A DNA stretch of 64,000 bases from Phymorhynchus buccinoides (taxonomy: Eukaryota > Mollusca > Gastropoda > Neogastropoda > Raphitomidae). Both the position numbers and the translations under genes were made by a program. Below the pieces are notes generated by a model, which made no database searches, was not told where the DNA came from, and saw nothing but the letters and a program-made list of their open reading frames with translations. Location: assembly GCA_017654935.2 (NCBI GenBank), contig CM065699.1:12606326-12670325 (forward strand), in the 5' to 3' direction. Of the stretch, positions 18,425 through 28,697 are shown piece by piece (position 1 is the stretch's first letter; each line of letters starts with the position of its first letter).

Positions 18425-21400
18425 GTGTGTGTGTATGCATGTGGATCAGGGTGTATGCAAACACTTATTGTATCATAAAAATTATAGATTGTGTGTGCGC
18501 ACATGTGAATGTGTGTGTTGCACATGCATGCGTGTGTGTGTGTATTTGTGTTACATACCATGTCTGTACCATATGTGTGTGTGTGTGTCAAGTGCTGTAT
18601 ATTTTTGGGGTTAGGTTTATAACTTGCCCTGTTTTATTGTGTACCATTAATTAAGAGTTCAATGAATTCATTCAATCAAAATTTTCCTAGGTAAATTGAT
18701 GCACATTCAGACATGGCTCTAGTAGAGACTGATGACATTTCTTTTCTTTTCAGTTTCTAAAGTGTGCACTACTGGTATTATATTATCAGTAGTCCCTTTA
18801 AAAGCAAAATTAAAACAGCAAAACGTCTCTAAAATTAAAATATGAATTTAGAAAAAGAGGTGTTTTGAAGCTTTAAGTTTAAACTGCACTCACTGTAAAT
18901 GTACTGTAAATGTACTGTTTGTGTTTGCCTCAGGCTACAGACAACTGTGTGGGGACTGCAGGATTCAGCGTTGGGGAATATGCTGCCCTGGTCTTCGCTG
19001 GAGTCATGGAGTTTGCCGATGGTTTGTACCGCTAGTTAGATTTCATAATGTGCGTACATTTATGTGTTTGTGTACAGAAGCATCTGGTAATTAATGTTGA
19101 AATGTTCGTTTATTGTTATATTGTTTATTATTTTGATTTTTATTATAAAAATTTCGCCTTGGCTTATTAGGCTGTCACGTCAGACCAATTGACATAGGCT
19201 AGAAGTAGAAGTGAGTAGAACACCAAGGCTACATGCATCAAAATGTTGTTGTGCTCTGCATAGTTATGTGTTGTCTTTAGCCATGACAAACTCCTAGCAT
19301 AACATCATCAGTATCTGATATCCTCTGAAGTCGGAGTGTGGCTGCCCACGTGGCGGGGTAATCAAAAACGGTCACACACGTAATGTTCTCGTCCCTAGCT
19401 GATGCATTTGTACCATAATGTTCAAGTGCTTCGGCTGTTGAGATGATCCTTGGACTTGGAGTCTTTAAGCCAGGGTACACTACAACAACAACAACAACAT
19501 TATACAAATTTATATAATATATTTTAAGGTTCTTAGATGTCTGTGGTTCTCATTCTACATATTGATTTGAATTTTCATGTGTTTTAGATCATTAATATTA
19601 TGTTTTTGTCTCTCCCTGTTAAGTTAATAAACAATAGGAATTGTTCGGAAATAATTAAGGGGAGTAATTTCATGGTGTGTGGGAGTGATCTTGACTATTT
19701 CAATCGGTCAAACAGGGGAAGGTACTCTACCATCAGGTAGATCCCCAGCTCTCGCCTCATGTGTTTGAGTAGACGTACACTGATCACTTAGAACACTGCG
19801 TCATTCTAAATTTGATGTCATTTTTATAATTGTTTTGGGGGGATTTTCTCCAGTTGTATCCATGATAATGTCTTAGTCATGGAGCCAGCGTGTGTGAGGT
19901 CCTCCTCCGAGGGCGCCACCACGTCCATCCATCGGCAGCTCCACAGAACACACTGATCCCCATGACTTTGACCCGAACGCACCAAGGACATAGACTGGAT
20001 TTTAATTAAATCAAACCTGAGGTTACCATGACAGCAGGGCAAGGCCACAGAATTTGAGACACTTTTTTATTTTTGATGATTGATGGCAATAGACGATTTT
20101 CGGAAAAAAACTATGGGAGAGCACTTCGTGAAAATTAGAGTTGTTTACCTCCATTACTCGGTCAAATGTCATTGCAACAATGTTGTCGAAGCTTGAAACC
20201 GCAGGATGCGAGTCAGCGACTTGCAAATATTTTTTTTAGAACAATTAGGAGTGGCCAGTGGCCACAAACTGATACAACTTGCAAAATGTGACGTAAAAAT
20301 ATAAATGACATACATTTTTAGAATGACGCGCAGTGTTCTAAGTGCTGTATGTCTGCTCAAACACACGAGTCGATAAGCTACGAGAGCTGATGGTAGAGTG
20401 ACATCCCCTGTTTGACCGATTGAATTAGGCGAGATCACTCCCACACACCATGAAATTACTCCCTTTAATTATTTCCCAACACCCCCGTGGGGATACCGGG
20501 GGGTCTTTTGTACAAATAGTTCCCCCACCTTCTGGAAGTTCTGTGCTTGTAACTTGCTCTAATTCTGTCATTCTCTTTGACTCTGCCTTTCCCCTTTGCT
20601 TACTGTGATCTGCTATCTTTCTATCTTATTGGTCCATTCTCCTGCCTTTTTTTCTATAAATTCTTACAAAGATTTCTTCGGCCGAAGTCGGACATGCTGG
20701 GCCTAAAACTATTTCTTAGTTAGGCGCTTAATGACAGCATGACGCATCTATGCTCATATGACAGGAAACTGTCTGAGCGAACGAAGAAGAAGATGAAGAA
20801 GATTTTCGAACAATTCCTATTTGAGACCTGATGATCTCCACAGCGGTGGAGGTGGTGCGTGTGCGGGCGGAGGCGATGCAGCGGGCGTCGGAGGAGGTGC
20901 CCAGCGGCATGATGACAGCCTTCCTGGGCCACTCGGCCAGGCTGAAGACGGCCATGTCGGCCGCACGCGAGTACTGCCAGCAGCGCTGCCACATCAGCGA
21001 CCCTGTGTGCACCGTGGCCAACTACCTGTACCCTGAGTGCAAGGTCATCGCCGGACACACGCAGGTAGACTGTGTGTGTGTGTGTGTATGTGTGTGTGTG
21101 TGTGTGTGTCATCAGGGCTCCCAATCATCCCGCATAGAGGGTCCTAGAGGCGGGATAGAGGGTCCCAGTGGCAGTGCGAATGCTAAAAAGAATTTTTCTA
21201 GTGCATCCCTGGGACCCCCTGCACATTCTTTTAGAGGGTCCTGTAGAATTTTAGTGCTTCATAGACCCCCAAATGGGGGTCCCTGGGAGCCCTGGTCGTT
21301 TAATAGTGCTTAACCATGACTGGCCAAATGGACGATCAATGAAATATTTATTAATAATGTGCCATGACCAACTTCCTGTACCCAGAGTGCAAGGTCATCA

Positions 21401-24400
21401 GCGGGCGCATGCTGGTACTGGGCAATCTCTTAACCCTCTTTACACGAGAGTATGCTGTAGCGTACATGCCTTGCTCAACCGTTCAACGTGAGAGTACGCT
21501 ATCGCGTGCATCGTGTTTAAGCATTCACAGTTCACAACTCAGCGAACCCATGCAAACCAAACTGGTATGAATGTATTCCTCTACTGTTCCTTAGTAGTTT
21601 TCAACCAATGAAATGACTTCTAGTCTATTAAAGGACGGCAATGGATGCAAACGAGTGCTTACCCCACTCTTTGTCAGCTTTATCATGCTTTTTTTGCAAA
21701 ACAGCACTGATCGGCCTGTAATAAAAATGTTGTTTTGGAACTTTAACAGACCTTAGCTTTTGATATTATAAATAATGCCACACATTTTCAAAACTGTACC
21801 GTTATTGTGAATCATTCTTATTTATTCCTCTTGCGTTTATTCTGCCCAAAACCGCCTAGCCAGAAGTTGCCTCTGTGTGTTCAAGCTGCCCAAAACCACC
21901 CATAGCTCGGCTCCACTCAAGACCCCCTCTGATGGCATTATCATCACGCACTAAGTTCTGGCTTGTTATACACACACTATGAAGAAGCTTCTCACTTGCA
22001 ATGAAGTATGGTGCGGTGTGTGCTTCAAAAAACAGATTTTCTCGAAAATGTGTGAAAGAATCAGAATACTAGAAGAGGTTTTGTCTGTAACAAATGTGAA
22101 TGCAAGAGGGTTAAAATAATTTCTATGAAATGAATGCAAAACCACGCTAGAGTTGAACATTTGCGACGGAAAGCAATCAGGCAGAGTTGAATGAGTTAAC
22201 CCTCTTGCATTTATTCTGACCAATTCCGACACCAAAACTTTTCGTAGCTCGCCCCCACTCTTGAATCTCCCCTCTGACAGCATTCCCATCATCTGGCTTG
22301 TTGGCAAAATAATCAAAAGTTTGATTGTGGCCACGCACAGCGAAGAAGGAGAAGAAGAGATGCACACTATGAAGAAGTTTCTCACTTGCAATGATGTGAT
22401 ATGTAACTGTATGGTGCTACGGGTGCTTCAAAAGCCAGAGTTTCTTGAAAATGTGTGAATGTACTTGAACGCTAGAACTAGGCAGGGCTCCCAGAGACCC
22501 CCATTTGGGGGTCTATGAAGTACTAAAATTCAAAAGGACCCTCTAAAAGAATGTGCAGGGGGTCCCAGGGATGCACTAGAAAAAGTGTTTTTAGCATTCA
22601 CAATGCCACTGGGACCGTCTATCGCACCTCTAGGACCCTCTATACTGTAAGTGAAGGAGTCCCTGGGACCCCTTGTTTTGTGGGGCGATTGGGAGTCCTG
22701 CTAGGTTTTCCTGCAGTATAACAAAATAACGTATGGGAGGGAACACAAGAGGGTTGATAATGCTAAATATGACTGGCTAAAATGGATGAGCAATGAATAA
22801 GAAAAGTATTACAATGTGCCATGGCCAACTTCCTGTACCCAGAGTGCAAGAGCAAGGTCATGGCCAGACACACACAGGTACTGAGCAATCTCTAAATTGT
22901 GCTCAAATAAGACGGGTGAGGTAGGTAATATATCGAGTGCTTGTTTGTTTCTGAAGATGAATTCTTCCGATCTAATCTCACACTGGAAAGAGATTTAGTT
23001 TTTAAGTTTTGGAAGACAAGACAACAATTTTCGACATGGAATTAATAATTTTAGCAAATACGTATAGGATGATTAACAAAAATCTTCCACCCAAAATGCA
23101 TTTGTCAAAAGGTGGAAGAAACAATAGAACAATAGTGCATCACCTCAAATGACAATTGTTTTGTATTTCCGTATTTTTCAGACTATAAGGCGCACTTTTG
23201 TATAAGGCACCCCCCCCAAAATGTTACCCAAATTTCAGATTTTGTTATTATATTTTACTATTTTATTAGTCATATAGTAATGCACAAGGATCTGATTCTG
23301 GGGAACAAATATCGCCTTATAGACCGAAAAATACGGTATTGTTTTGTTACCTTGATGGTATCTTGGAAATTGCTTTTCAGGATGGTACATTTTCTCGGCC
23401 CAAAGGTTCATTACTTCGTATTGTGTTTTGCTATTCCAGGCTTTGGACTTTGTGGAGAAGCACGCCAGGACCTTCGGCCTGCGCCGCACCAAGCGGCTCC
23501 CGGTCAGCGGGGCCTTCCACACCACACTGATGTCCTCCGCGCAGAAGCCTGTCAAGGACGTCCTCCTCAAAACCACCCTCGCCCCGCCTGAGATGCCCGT
23601 CTACAGCAATGTCTCCGCCTCCTTTTTCAGAAAGGTATTTGATGGTCTTTTGGTTACTGTAAAATGCTATTTTTCCCCTCAACTTTGGCCCATCCGGCTT
23701 ATAGACTGATGCGGCTTATATGTGGATTTTTGTCCATTCTATATTTATCAGTATGATTAAATGTTTCTGGCCACATTCTGCAGCCTATTTTGAGCTTCTT
23801 TAGACTCAAAACTAGTTTTGGTAATCAATAGATTCAAATCTCATGTTTAAAGTGTAATACATGTAGAACATTAAATACTTATGTTCTGATAGGATAATGT
23901 CTATATTTGTGTTGGTTTGTGCACATACAATTTTCTCTGCGGCTTATAAACTGGTGCGGTGTATATGTGAATAAATACCTAATATTTTGTCTATTTAAGA
24001 GATGCGGTTTATAGTCCAGTTTTTATGGTATTTGGTACATTCTAGTAACAGAGACTTTGCTCTATGAAATTTGGGCTGCTCTCCCGTGGAGAGGGCGTCG
24101 CCGTAAGTGAGGGGAGAGGGGGGGGGGGGGGGGCCGCCCCAGCAAACTTGGGGGAAACCTAGCTATCAATGTGGTCATACCGGGCAGCGGGATTTTTGCC
24201 TGCTCTTACCGACTTTTAACTGCCTTGGGATTTTAATGCGCGTAAAGCGCACGGGCCAGACTAGCTTTAAGTCCCCATCCGAAGGACTCGACCTTCAGTT
24301 CGGTTTTCCCATCGAACTAGAAAGACAGGGCGAGGCCGTGATTCGAACCCGGGTCACTCATGCTGCAGTCACACTTTAAAATTGGCAGGCGAACGTATGG

Positions 24401-25168
24401 TATTTTGGTACTTTATAGTCACAGAGACGTCTCTGTGAAACTCGGGTTGCTCGCACCCGGAGAGTGCGTTGCAGCCAGAGGCGCGTCACCCATTTTTATT
24501 TTATTTGCATGCGATTTTTGTGTGACTGATGAGGAAGGAAGGGTGTGTGTGTGTGTAAATTTTGACCAAATGACAACTTTTTAGTTGCCACTGGGTTTAA
24601 CGTATGCTAAGTGCATGGGCACATGGGACCTCGGTTTATCGTCTCATCCGAGAGACTCCACGTTCAGACCGTATGGCCTAGTGCAGACTGAGAGGGAAAA
24701 AACCCTGTACAGTGGAACCTCTCTTACAAGACCTCCAAAATGAAGTCTTATAAGGGATGGGTCTTATAAGGGAGGTAATTTTAATACTTACAAAGAAGGG
24801 CAATGCCTCAGAGAAGCAGGTCTTATGTGGGAGGGAGTCTTATAAGGGAGGTTCCACTGTTCCCTGGTTCGAACTCAGGTTTATTGTGTACGGGGCGAAC
24901 GCGTTACCTCTTTGCCACCTCTACACCCTCCAAGTGGTCTTAACCACTGAGCCACCTTCCTTCCCAGGTGGAGAAGATTGCGGGGCTGCTGGAGAAGCAG
25001 GTGGTTTCTCCGGTGAAGTGGGAGCAGACCATGCACGTCCTGTACTCCAGGCCGCAGGGGGAGAGCTTCCCCGACAGCTTTGAGGTGGGCCCCGGGAGGC
25101 ACCTGGGGATGATGCTCAAGTCCGTGAACCTGAGGGCCTACGAAAAGTACACGCACGTCGATGTGTGA
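17324..25168 (+). CDS. MCAT: Mitochondrial malonyl-CoA:acyl-carrier-protein transacylase, complete, five exons
   Basis: Transfers malonyl from CoA to mitochondrial acyl carrier protein, feeding type II fatty acid synthesis (octanoate for lipoate). Exons 17324-18025, 18934-19021, 20844-21064, 23440-23634 and 24968-25168 total 1407 nt, or 468 aa. Residues 1-30 are Arg/Lys-rich without acidic residues until Asp22, as in a mitochondrial presequence. Residues 31-150 are a polar linker. The transacylase fold starts near 155 with the GQGSQ oxyanion motif (162-166). The nucleophile elbow GFSVGEY places the catalytic Ser at 246, the malonate-binding Arg is at 271 in VRAEAMQ, and the catalytic His is at 364 in SGAFHT; SPVKWEQTM and FEVGPGR close the fold. 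The human protein is about 390 aa, so the N-terminal linker is longer here. The start is the ATG in ACCATGT; an upstream in-frame TTG is not favoured. All catalytic residues are present and the joined frame is open. Confidence 0.96.
18329..18590 (+). repeat. TG microsatellite in MCAT intron 1
   Basis: (TG)n mainly 18359-18440, then scattered TG patches to 18590. Confidence 0.93.
18934..19021 (+). CDS. MCAT: MCAT exon 2
   Basis: 88 nt after acceptor TGCCTCAG, ending in phase 1 before the weakish donor GTTTGT. It encodes ATDNCVGTAGFSVGEYAALV and VFAGVMEFAD, and holds the catalytic serine. It is too short to appear as a free-standing ORF. Confidence 0.95.
19155..19500 (-). repeat. Dispersed repeat family A in MCAT intron 2
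   Basis: Near full-length inverted copy: GCCTTGGCTTATTAGGCTGT at one end, (ACA)n at the other. Confidence 0.75.
19640..20478. mobile_element. TTAA-flanked element with ~190-bp terminal inverted repeats
   Basis: Left end TTAAGGGGAGTAATTTCATG and right end CATGAAATTACTCCCTTTAA. About 190 bp at each end pair in inverted orientation (TCACTCCCACACACCATGAA, GTTCTAAGTGCTGTA). The interior carries pieces of two other repeats (19855-20045 and 20080-20225). Non-autonomous; in MCAT intron 2. Confidence 0.75.
19855..20045 (-). repeat. Dispersed repeat family D fragment
   Basis: Shares GAGGTCCTCCTCCGAGGGCG and CCATGACTTTGACCCGAACG with 30905-31215 and 46055-46450 (reverse orientation). Confidence 0.65.
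20490..20800. repeat. Dispersed repeat family E
   Basis: Contains TTCTGTGCTTGTAACTTGCT, GACTCTGCCTTTCCCCTTTG and GCCGAAGTCGGACATGCTGG. Related segments at 52490-52620, 55560-56290 (several, inverted) and 61655-61905. Confidence 0.7.
20844..21064 (+). CDS. MCAT: MCAT exon 3
   Basis: 221 nt, phase 1 in and phase 0 out. The acceptor is CTCCACAG at 20836-20843. This choice gives EFAD-AVEVV-RVRAEAMQ, the same spacing as the human protein; the alternative AG at 20824-20825 would insert six residues. It ends VIAGHTQ before donor GTAGAC, which runs straight into a (TG)n tract. It is markedly GC-richer than exon 1. Confidence 0.93.
21069..21110 (+). repeat. TG microsatellite next to MCAT exon 3 donor
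   Basis: Begins 4 bp after the GTAGAC donor. Confidence 0.9.
21113..21294. mobile_element. CAGGGCTCCC MITE, family F, copy 1
   Basis: TIRs CAGGGCTCCCAATC and GGGAGCCCTG, flanks GTCAT and GTCGT (5 bp, one mismatch). Contains an AAATGGGGGTC hairpin end. In MCAT intron 3. Confidence 0.8.
21362..21412 (+). pseudogene. Decayed copy of the end of MCAT exon 3 (copy A)
   Basis: Reads TNFLYPECKVISGRML before an intact GTACTG donor, against TVANYLYPECKVIAGHTQ in the real exon. No AG acceptor is visible just upstream, so it is probably not spliced. Confidence 0.75.
21830..22460. repeat. Two-copy tandem duplication (~380 bp) in MCAT intron 3
   Basis: 21830-22050 and 22200-22460 share CCTCTTGCxTTTATTCTG, TAGCTCG, CTCACTTGCAATGA and GAAAATGTGTGAA in the same order, with about 20 percent divergence judged by eye. 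Confidence 0.7.
22483..22700. mobile_element. CAGGGCTCCC MITE, family F, copy 2
   Basis: Flanked by perfect 5-bp duplication CTAGG (22478-22482 and 22701-22705). Opposite orientation to copy 1. Confidence 0.85.
22813..22876 (+). pseudogene. Decayed copy of the end of MCAT exon 3 (copy B)
   Basis: Reads MANFLYPECKSKVMARHTQ before GTACTG. It has a 6-bp insertion (SK) relative to exon 3 and keeps the RHTQ ending. Its flanks match copy A (AATGTGCCATG, GCAATCTC). Confidence 0.75.
23160..23340. mobile_element. MITE-like repeat with TATAAGGCGC ends
   Basis: CGTATTTTTCAGACTATAAGGCGC at the left mirrors CGCCTTATAGACCGAAAAATACG at the right. Related but diverged sequence at 23685-24030, 50310-50745 and 51690-52175. 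Confidence 0.65.
23440..23634 (+). CDS. MCAT: MCAT exon 4
   Basis: 195 nt, phase 0 at both ends, after acceptor CTATTCCAG and before donor GTATTT. It reads ALDFVEKHARTFGLRRTKRL, then PVSGAFHTTLM with the catalytic His, then MPVYSNVSASFFRK. Confidence 0.95.
23685..24030. repeat. Diverged TATAAGGCGC-type repeat in MCAT intron 4
   Basis: Repeated GCGGCTTATA and TTATAGTCCAG motifs along 340 bp. Confidence 0.5.
24031..24396 (-). mobile_element. tRNA-derived SINE, copy 1 in MCAT intron 4
   Basis: On the minus strand CCCGGGTTCGAATCACGG is a pol III B-box; the A-box end is cut off at about 24396. The body has GTCCCCATCCGAAGGACTCG and a poly-G run (24119-24133). Confidence 0.75.
24397..24962 (-). 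mobile_element. tRNA-derived SINE, copy 2, interrupted by a MITE and touching MCAT exon 5
   Basis: The minus strand begins GGTGGCTCAGTGGTTAAGAC (A-box TGGTTAAGAC) and later CCTGAGTTCGAACCAGGG (B-box). The body continues left to GTCACAGAGACGTCTC. The pogo-like MITE at 24710-24859 splits it. The tRNA-like head ends a few bases before the exon 5 acceptor. Confidence 0.78.
24710..24859. mobile_element. Pogo-like MITE, family G, intact short copy
   Basis: 150 bp from CAGTGGAACCTCTC to GGGAGGTTCCACTG, preceded by TA, inserted in the SINE above. Confidence 0.82.
24968..25168 (+). CDS. MCAT: MCAT exon 5 with stop
   Basis: 201 nt, 66 residues and TGA at 25166-25168. It reads VEKIAGLLEKQVVSPVKWEQ and later FEVGPGRHLGMMLKS, ending YTHVDV. 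The acceptor CTTCCTTCCCAG lies directly beside the tRNA-like end of a SINE (see 24397-24962). Confidence 0.95.
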   Translation: MEKIAGLLEKQVVSPVKWEQTMHVLYSRPQGESFPDSFEVGPGRHLGMMLKSVNLRAYEKYTHVDV

Positions 25169-25201
25169 GGTAGTTTGTGGATCGTGGGGATCTCAGAGAT
25201 G

Positions 25202-25419
25202 CAGGGCTCCAAGGGACCCCCATTTGGGGGTCTACGAAGTACTAACATTCTAAAGGACCCTCTAAAAGAATGTGAAGGGGATCCCAGGGATGCACTAGAA
25301 AAATTGTTTTTAGCATTCGCAATGCCACTGGGACCCTCTATCCCGCCTCTATGACCCTCTATGCTGTAAGTGAAGAAGTCCCTGGGACCCCTTGTTTTGC
25401 GGGATGATTGGGAGCCCTG
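25202..25419. mobile_element. CAGGGCTCCC MITE, family F, copy 3
   Basis: Flanked by GAGATG on both sides (6 bp). It starts only 34 bp after the MCAT stop, so it is probably transcribed in the 3' UTR. Confidence 0.85.
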
Positions 25420-25859
25420 GAGATGAGATTCTCAGAGAACCAAAAAGGAGGAAAAGGAGTCCGGGGTCCAGCACAGGCCCTCGGTGGGGTCCAGGGGCAA
25501 AGCCCTTGATGGGGGTCAGTGGGGCAAAGCCACCTGAAGCTGCAGAATTTTTGCGCTTGAACCTGTAAAAATCAGCCTCCGAGATAGCAAAATTAAAAAA
25601 ACATTAATCTCCTTGATTCAAAGAAATTTAACAAAATATCAATCAATTTGTTTTACCACATTTTTGCTTCAACACAAAACTTAACCATTACCCCCCCCGC
25701 CATTTTCTCAACAGATTTACATTGATCTCAGAAATGACCCCTGGGGCCATCAAAAAGGAGAAAATCCTCCAAAAAAATCTCATCTCTGGGTGTGTGTGGG
25801 AGGGTAAGGGTAAGCAGGGGGGTGGGGAAGAGGTTGATTAATGGGAAAGTTGGTGTGTG

Positions 25860-27105
25860 TGTTTCTGTGTGCGTGTGTGTGCATTTGTATGTGCTTTGTG
25901 ATTGTGTAGGTGCGTGTGTGTGTGTGCACATTTGTATGTGCTTTGTGATTATGTGTAGGTGCGTGTGTGTGTGCGCACATTTGTATGTGCTTTGTGATTA
26001 TGTGTAGGTGCGTGTGTGTGTGTGTGTGCACATTTTTATGTGCTTTGTGATTATGTGTAGGTGCGTGTGTGTGTGTGCACATTTGTATGTGCTTTGTGAT
26101 TATGTGTAGGTGCGTGTGTGTGTGTGCACATTTGTATGTGCTTTGTGATTATGTGTAGGTGCGTGTGTGTGTGTGCACATTTGTATGTGCTTTGTGATTA
26201 TGTGTAGGTGCGTGTGTGTGTGTGCACATTTTTATGTGCTTTGTGATTATGTGTAGGTGCGTGTGTGTGTGCGCACATTTGTATGTGCTTTGTGATTATG
26301 TGTAGGTGCGTGTGTGTGTGTGTGTGCACATTTTTATGTGCTTTGTGATTATGTGTAGGTGCGTGTGTGTGTGTGCACATTTGTATGTGCTTTGTGATTA
26401 TGTGTAGGTGCGTGTGTGTGTGCGCACATTTGTATGTGCTTTGTGATTATGTGTAGGTGCGTGTGTGTGTGTGTGTGTGCACATTTTTATGTGCTTTGTG
26501 ATTATGTGTAGGTGCGTGTGTGTGTGTGCACATTTGTATGTGCTTTGTGATTATGTGTAGGTGCGTGTGTGTGTGTGTGTGCACATTTGTATGTGCTTTG
26601 TGATTATGTGTAGGTGCGTGTGTGTGTGTGCACATTTGTATGTGCTTTGTGATTATGTGTAGGTGCGTGTGTGTGTGTGCACATTTGTATGTGCTTTGTG
26701 ATTATGTGTAGGTGCGTGTGTGTGTGTGTGTGCACATTTGTATGTGCTTTGTGATTATGTGTAGGTGCGTGTGTGTGTGTGCACATTTTTATGTGCTTTG
26801 TGATTATGTGTAGGTGCGTGTGTGTGTGTGCACATTTGTATGTGCTTTGTGATTATGTGTAGGTGCGTGTGTGTGTGTGTGTGTGCACGTTTGTATGTGC
26901 TTTGTGATTATGTGTAGGTGTGTGTGTGTGTGCACATTTGTATGTGCTTTGTGATTATGTGTAGGTGCGTGTGTGTGTGTGTGCACATTTGTATGTGCTT
27001 TGTGATTATGTGTAGGTGCGTTTGTGTGTGTGCATTTGTATGTGCTTTGTGATTATGTGTAGGTGCGTTCGTGTGTGTGCATTTGTATGTGCTTTTTGTT
27101 ATAGT
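25860..27105. repeat. GT-rich 49-bp minisatellite, about 25 copies
   Basis: Unit GCACATTTGTATGTGCTTTG, then TGATTATGTGTAGGTGC plus a variable (GT)n. Unit length varies (about 45-57 bp) through the GT part only. Decayed units continue at 27190-27465 after a 100-bp unrelated insert. Confidence 0.93.
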
Positions 27106-27189
27106 TTAATCAGACATTTGTCCTGACAAGGGAGAACGCAATACGACATTTTCAATTTTAATAGGTCAATGGCCTATGACCGGGGTCTA

Positions 27190-27465
27190 GGGTAGGGACA
27201 TCACTGTGTGTACACATTTGTATGTGCTTTTTTTTAATTGTGTGTGCATGCATATGTGCACAATTGTATGTGCGTGTGTGCACATTTTGAATGTGCTTTT
27301 TGATTGTGTGTGAGCGTGTGCGTGCATGTGTGCACATGTGTATGTGCTTTTTGATCGTGTGTGTATGTGCTTTGTGATTATGTGTAGGTGCGTGTGTGTG
27401 TGTGCACATTTGTATGTGCTTTGTGATTATGTGTAGGTGCGTGTGTGTGTGCATTATATTTTTTT
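27190..27465. repeat. Decayed and two intact units of the 49-bp minisatellite
   Basis: GTATGTGCTTTTT variants, then two good units near 27365-27455. Confidence 0.8.
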
Positions 27466-27844
27466 AATTTTAGAGAATGTCTTCTCAGTTTCGGGCTGTA
27501 CTATCATTTTGAGGAATTTGATCGGACTAAGGGAGGGACACTTTTTTCCCCTCAAGAATATTTCATACCTGTTTACCCCTATTTTGCAAATTTGTAATTT
27601 CTGAAACAAAAAATAGTAACTTTGAAAAAAAAATTGAAATCCAACGCGCATCCGATTCTTTTTCTTCACAAAACCCGATTAACAAGAAAACTATTTGTAA
27701 TTACACAATTATATGCAAGCAACAGTGCACTGGGAGACCTTTAAAAACATTTTTTAAACCATGTATTTGCCTTTTCTTTGGTGTCTTTCCATCAGATTTT
27801 GGATCATCTGACCTAGAACTCTCACCACGCGGTCGCTTTGACGC

Positions 27845-28046
27845 CATCTTGAAACAGAATGAAAAGAAATTGACGCGCGTTGTATGATGGGAACCGTAAT
27901 GACTTTTCACCACATTGTTTAAAAAGCATCACTTGCCGAGGCAAGTGTAGTGGTGGTGGGTTTTTTAAGGATTTTTTTTCGTCATGTTTTTTCGTCGCCG
28001 TAATTATCGTAATTTGTTTCGTCAAAATTACGGCAAAATCGTCAAG
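27845..28046. promoter_or_regulatory. Possible divergent promoter between two candidate start codons
   Basis: On the minus strand ATG at 27847 has context CAAGATGGCG and reads MASKRPRGESSRSDD, with a donor-like GTGAGA inside. On the plus strand ATG at 27984 reads MFFRRRNYRNLFRQNYGKIV to a GTAAAC donor at 28047. CACTTGCCGAGGCAAGTG (27930-27947) is a perfect palindrome between them. Neither protein is recognised and no further exons were found, so this is speculative. Confidence 0.2.
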
Positions 28047-28697
28047 GTAAACAGGTCTGATATTTTCTTAGTTTCATTTTCATTGTTTTTGTATCATTTT
28101 CTAATCAGTATGTCGGACAACGCAGAGCTGTTTGCAGAATACTTCAGAAAGTATGTTGAAACATTGCCTGTTTTTTTCTTGGGCAGTTTTGTAAGAGCAG
28201 TGTAAACAAGTGTCAGCTATTGGTGTAAAAGCACACGGGTTATTGCTTTTTCCATTATTTGAAAATGCAAGTGAGAATTAACAGACTTTTTATTTGGGTA
28301 GCCGACAAGCATTTGCTTGTGCGTGTTGATATTTGATATGAGGCTTTGTGAAAGCATATGTACAACAGTGTGTGTGTGCGGGCATGTGCGCGGCTGGCCT
28401 GTAGAAGTGCTGATAATCAATTTAAAGTAAAATAAAGAAGTAACTCATGTTGCTACATTCATTGTACATACAATTTGGTGAGGATGTAAATTTGTATAAA
28501 TGTAAAATATACCCACACGAAATCACAATCAGTCAACTCGCGATTTTTACTATTTTGCTTTGTTTTTTTAATCAGTTATCAACAAGGTATATTATTATTT
28601 TTTTCTTTCTACATAATAAATTACATGTCACAATTCATACAACATTGCGTACAAAAAAACAAGCATGCAATTTACAGAGGTGATGCGGTTACGAGAA

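Noticed and set aside
20826..20843. Longer MCAT exon 3 starting at 20826
   Set aside because: It would add six residues (DLMIST) between motifs where the family has fixed spacing; the CAG at 20841-20843 gives the correct length and phase.
24031..24962. tRNA genes suggested by TTCGAA motifs
   Set aside because: A- and B-boxes are present but no cloverleaf acceptor stem or anticodon arm can be paired; they are SINE heads.
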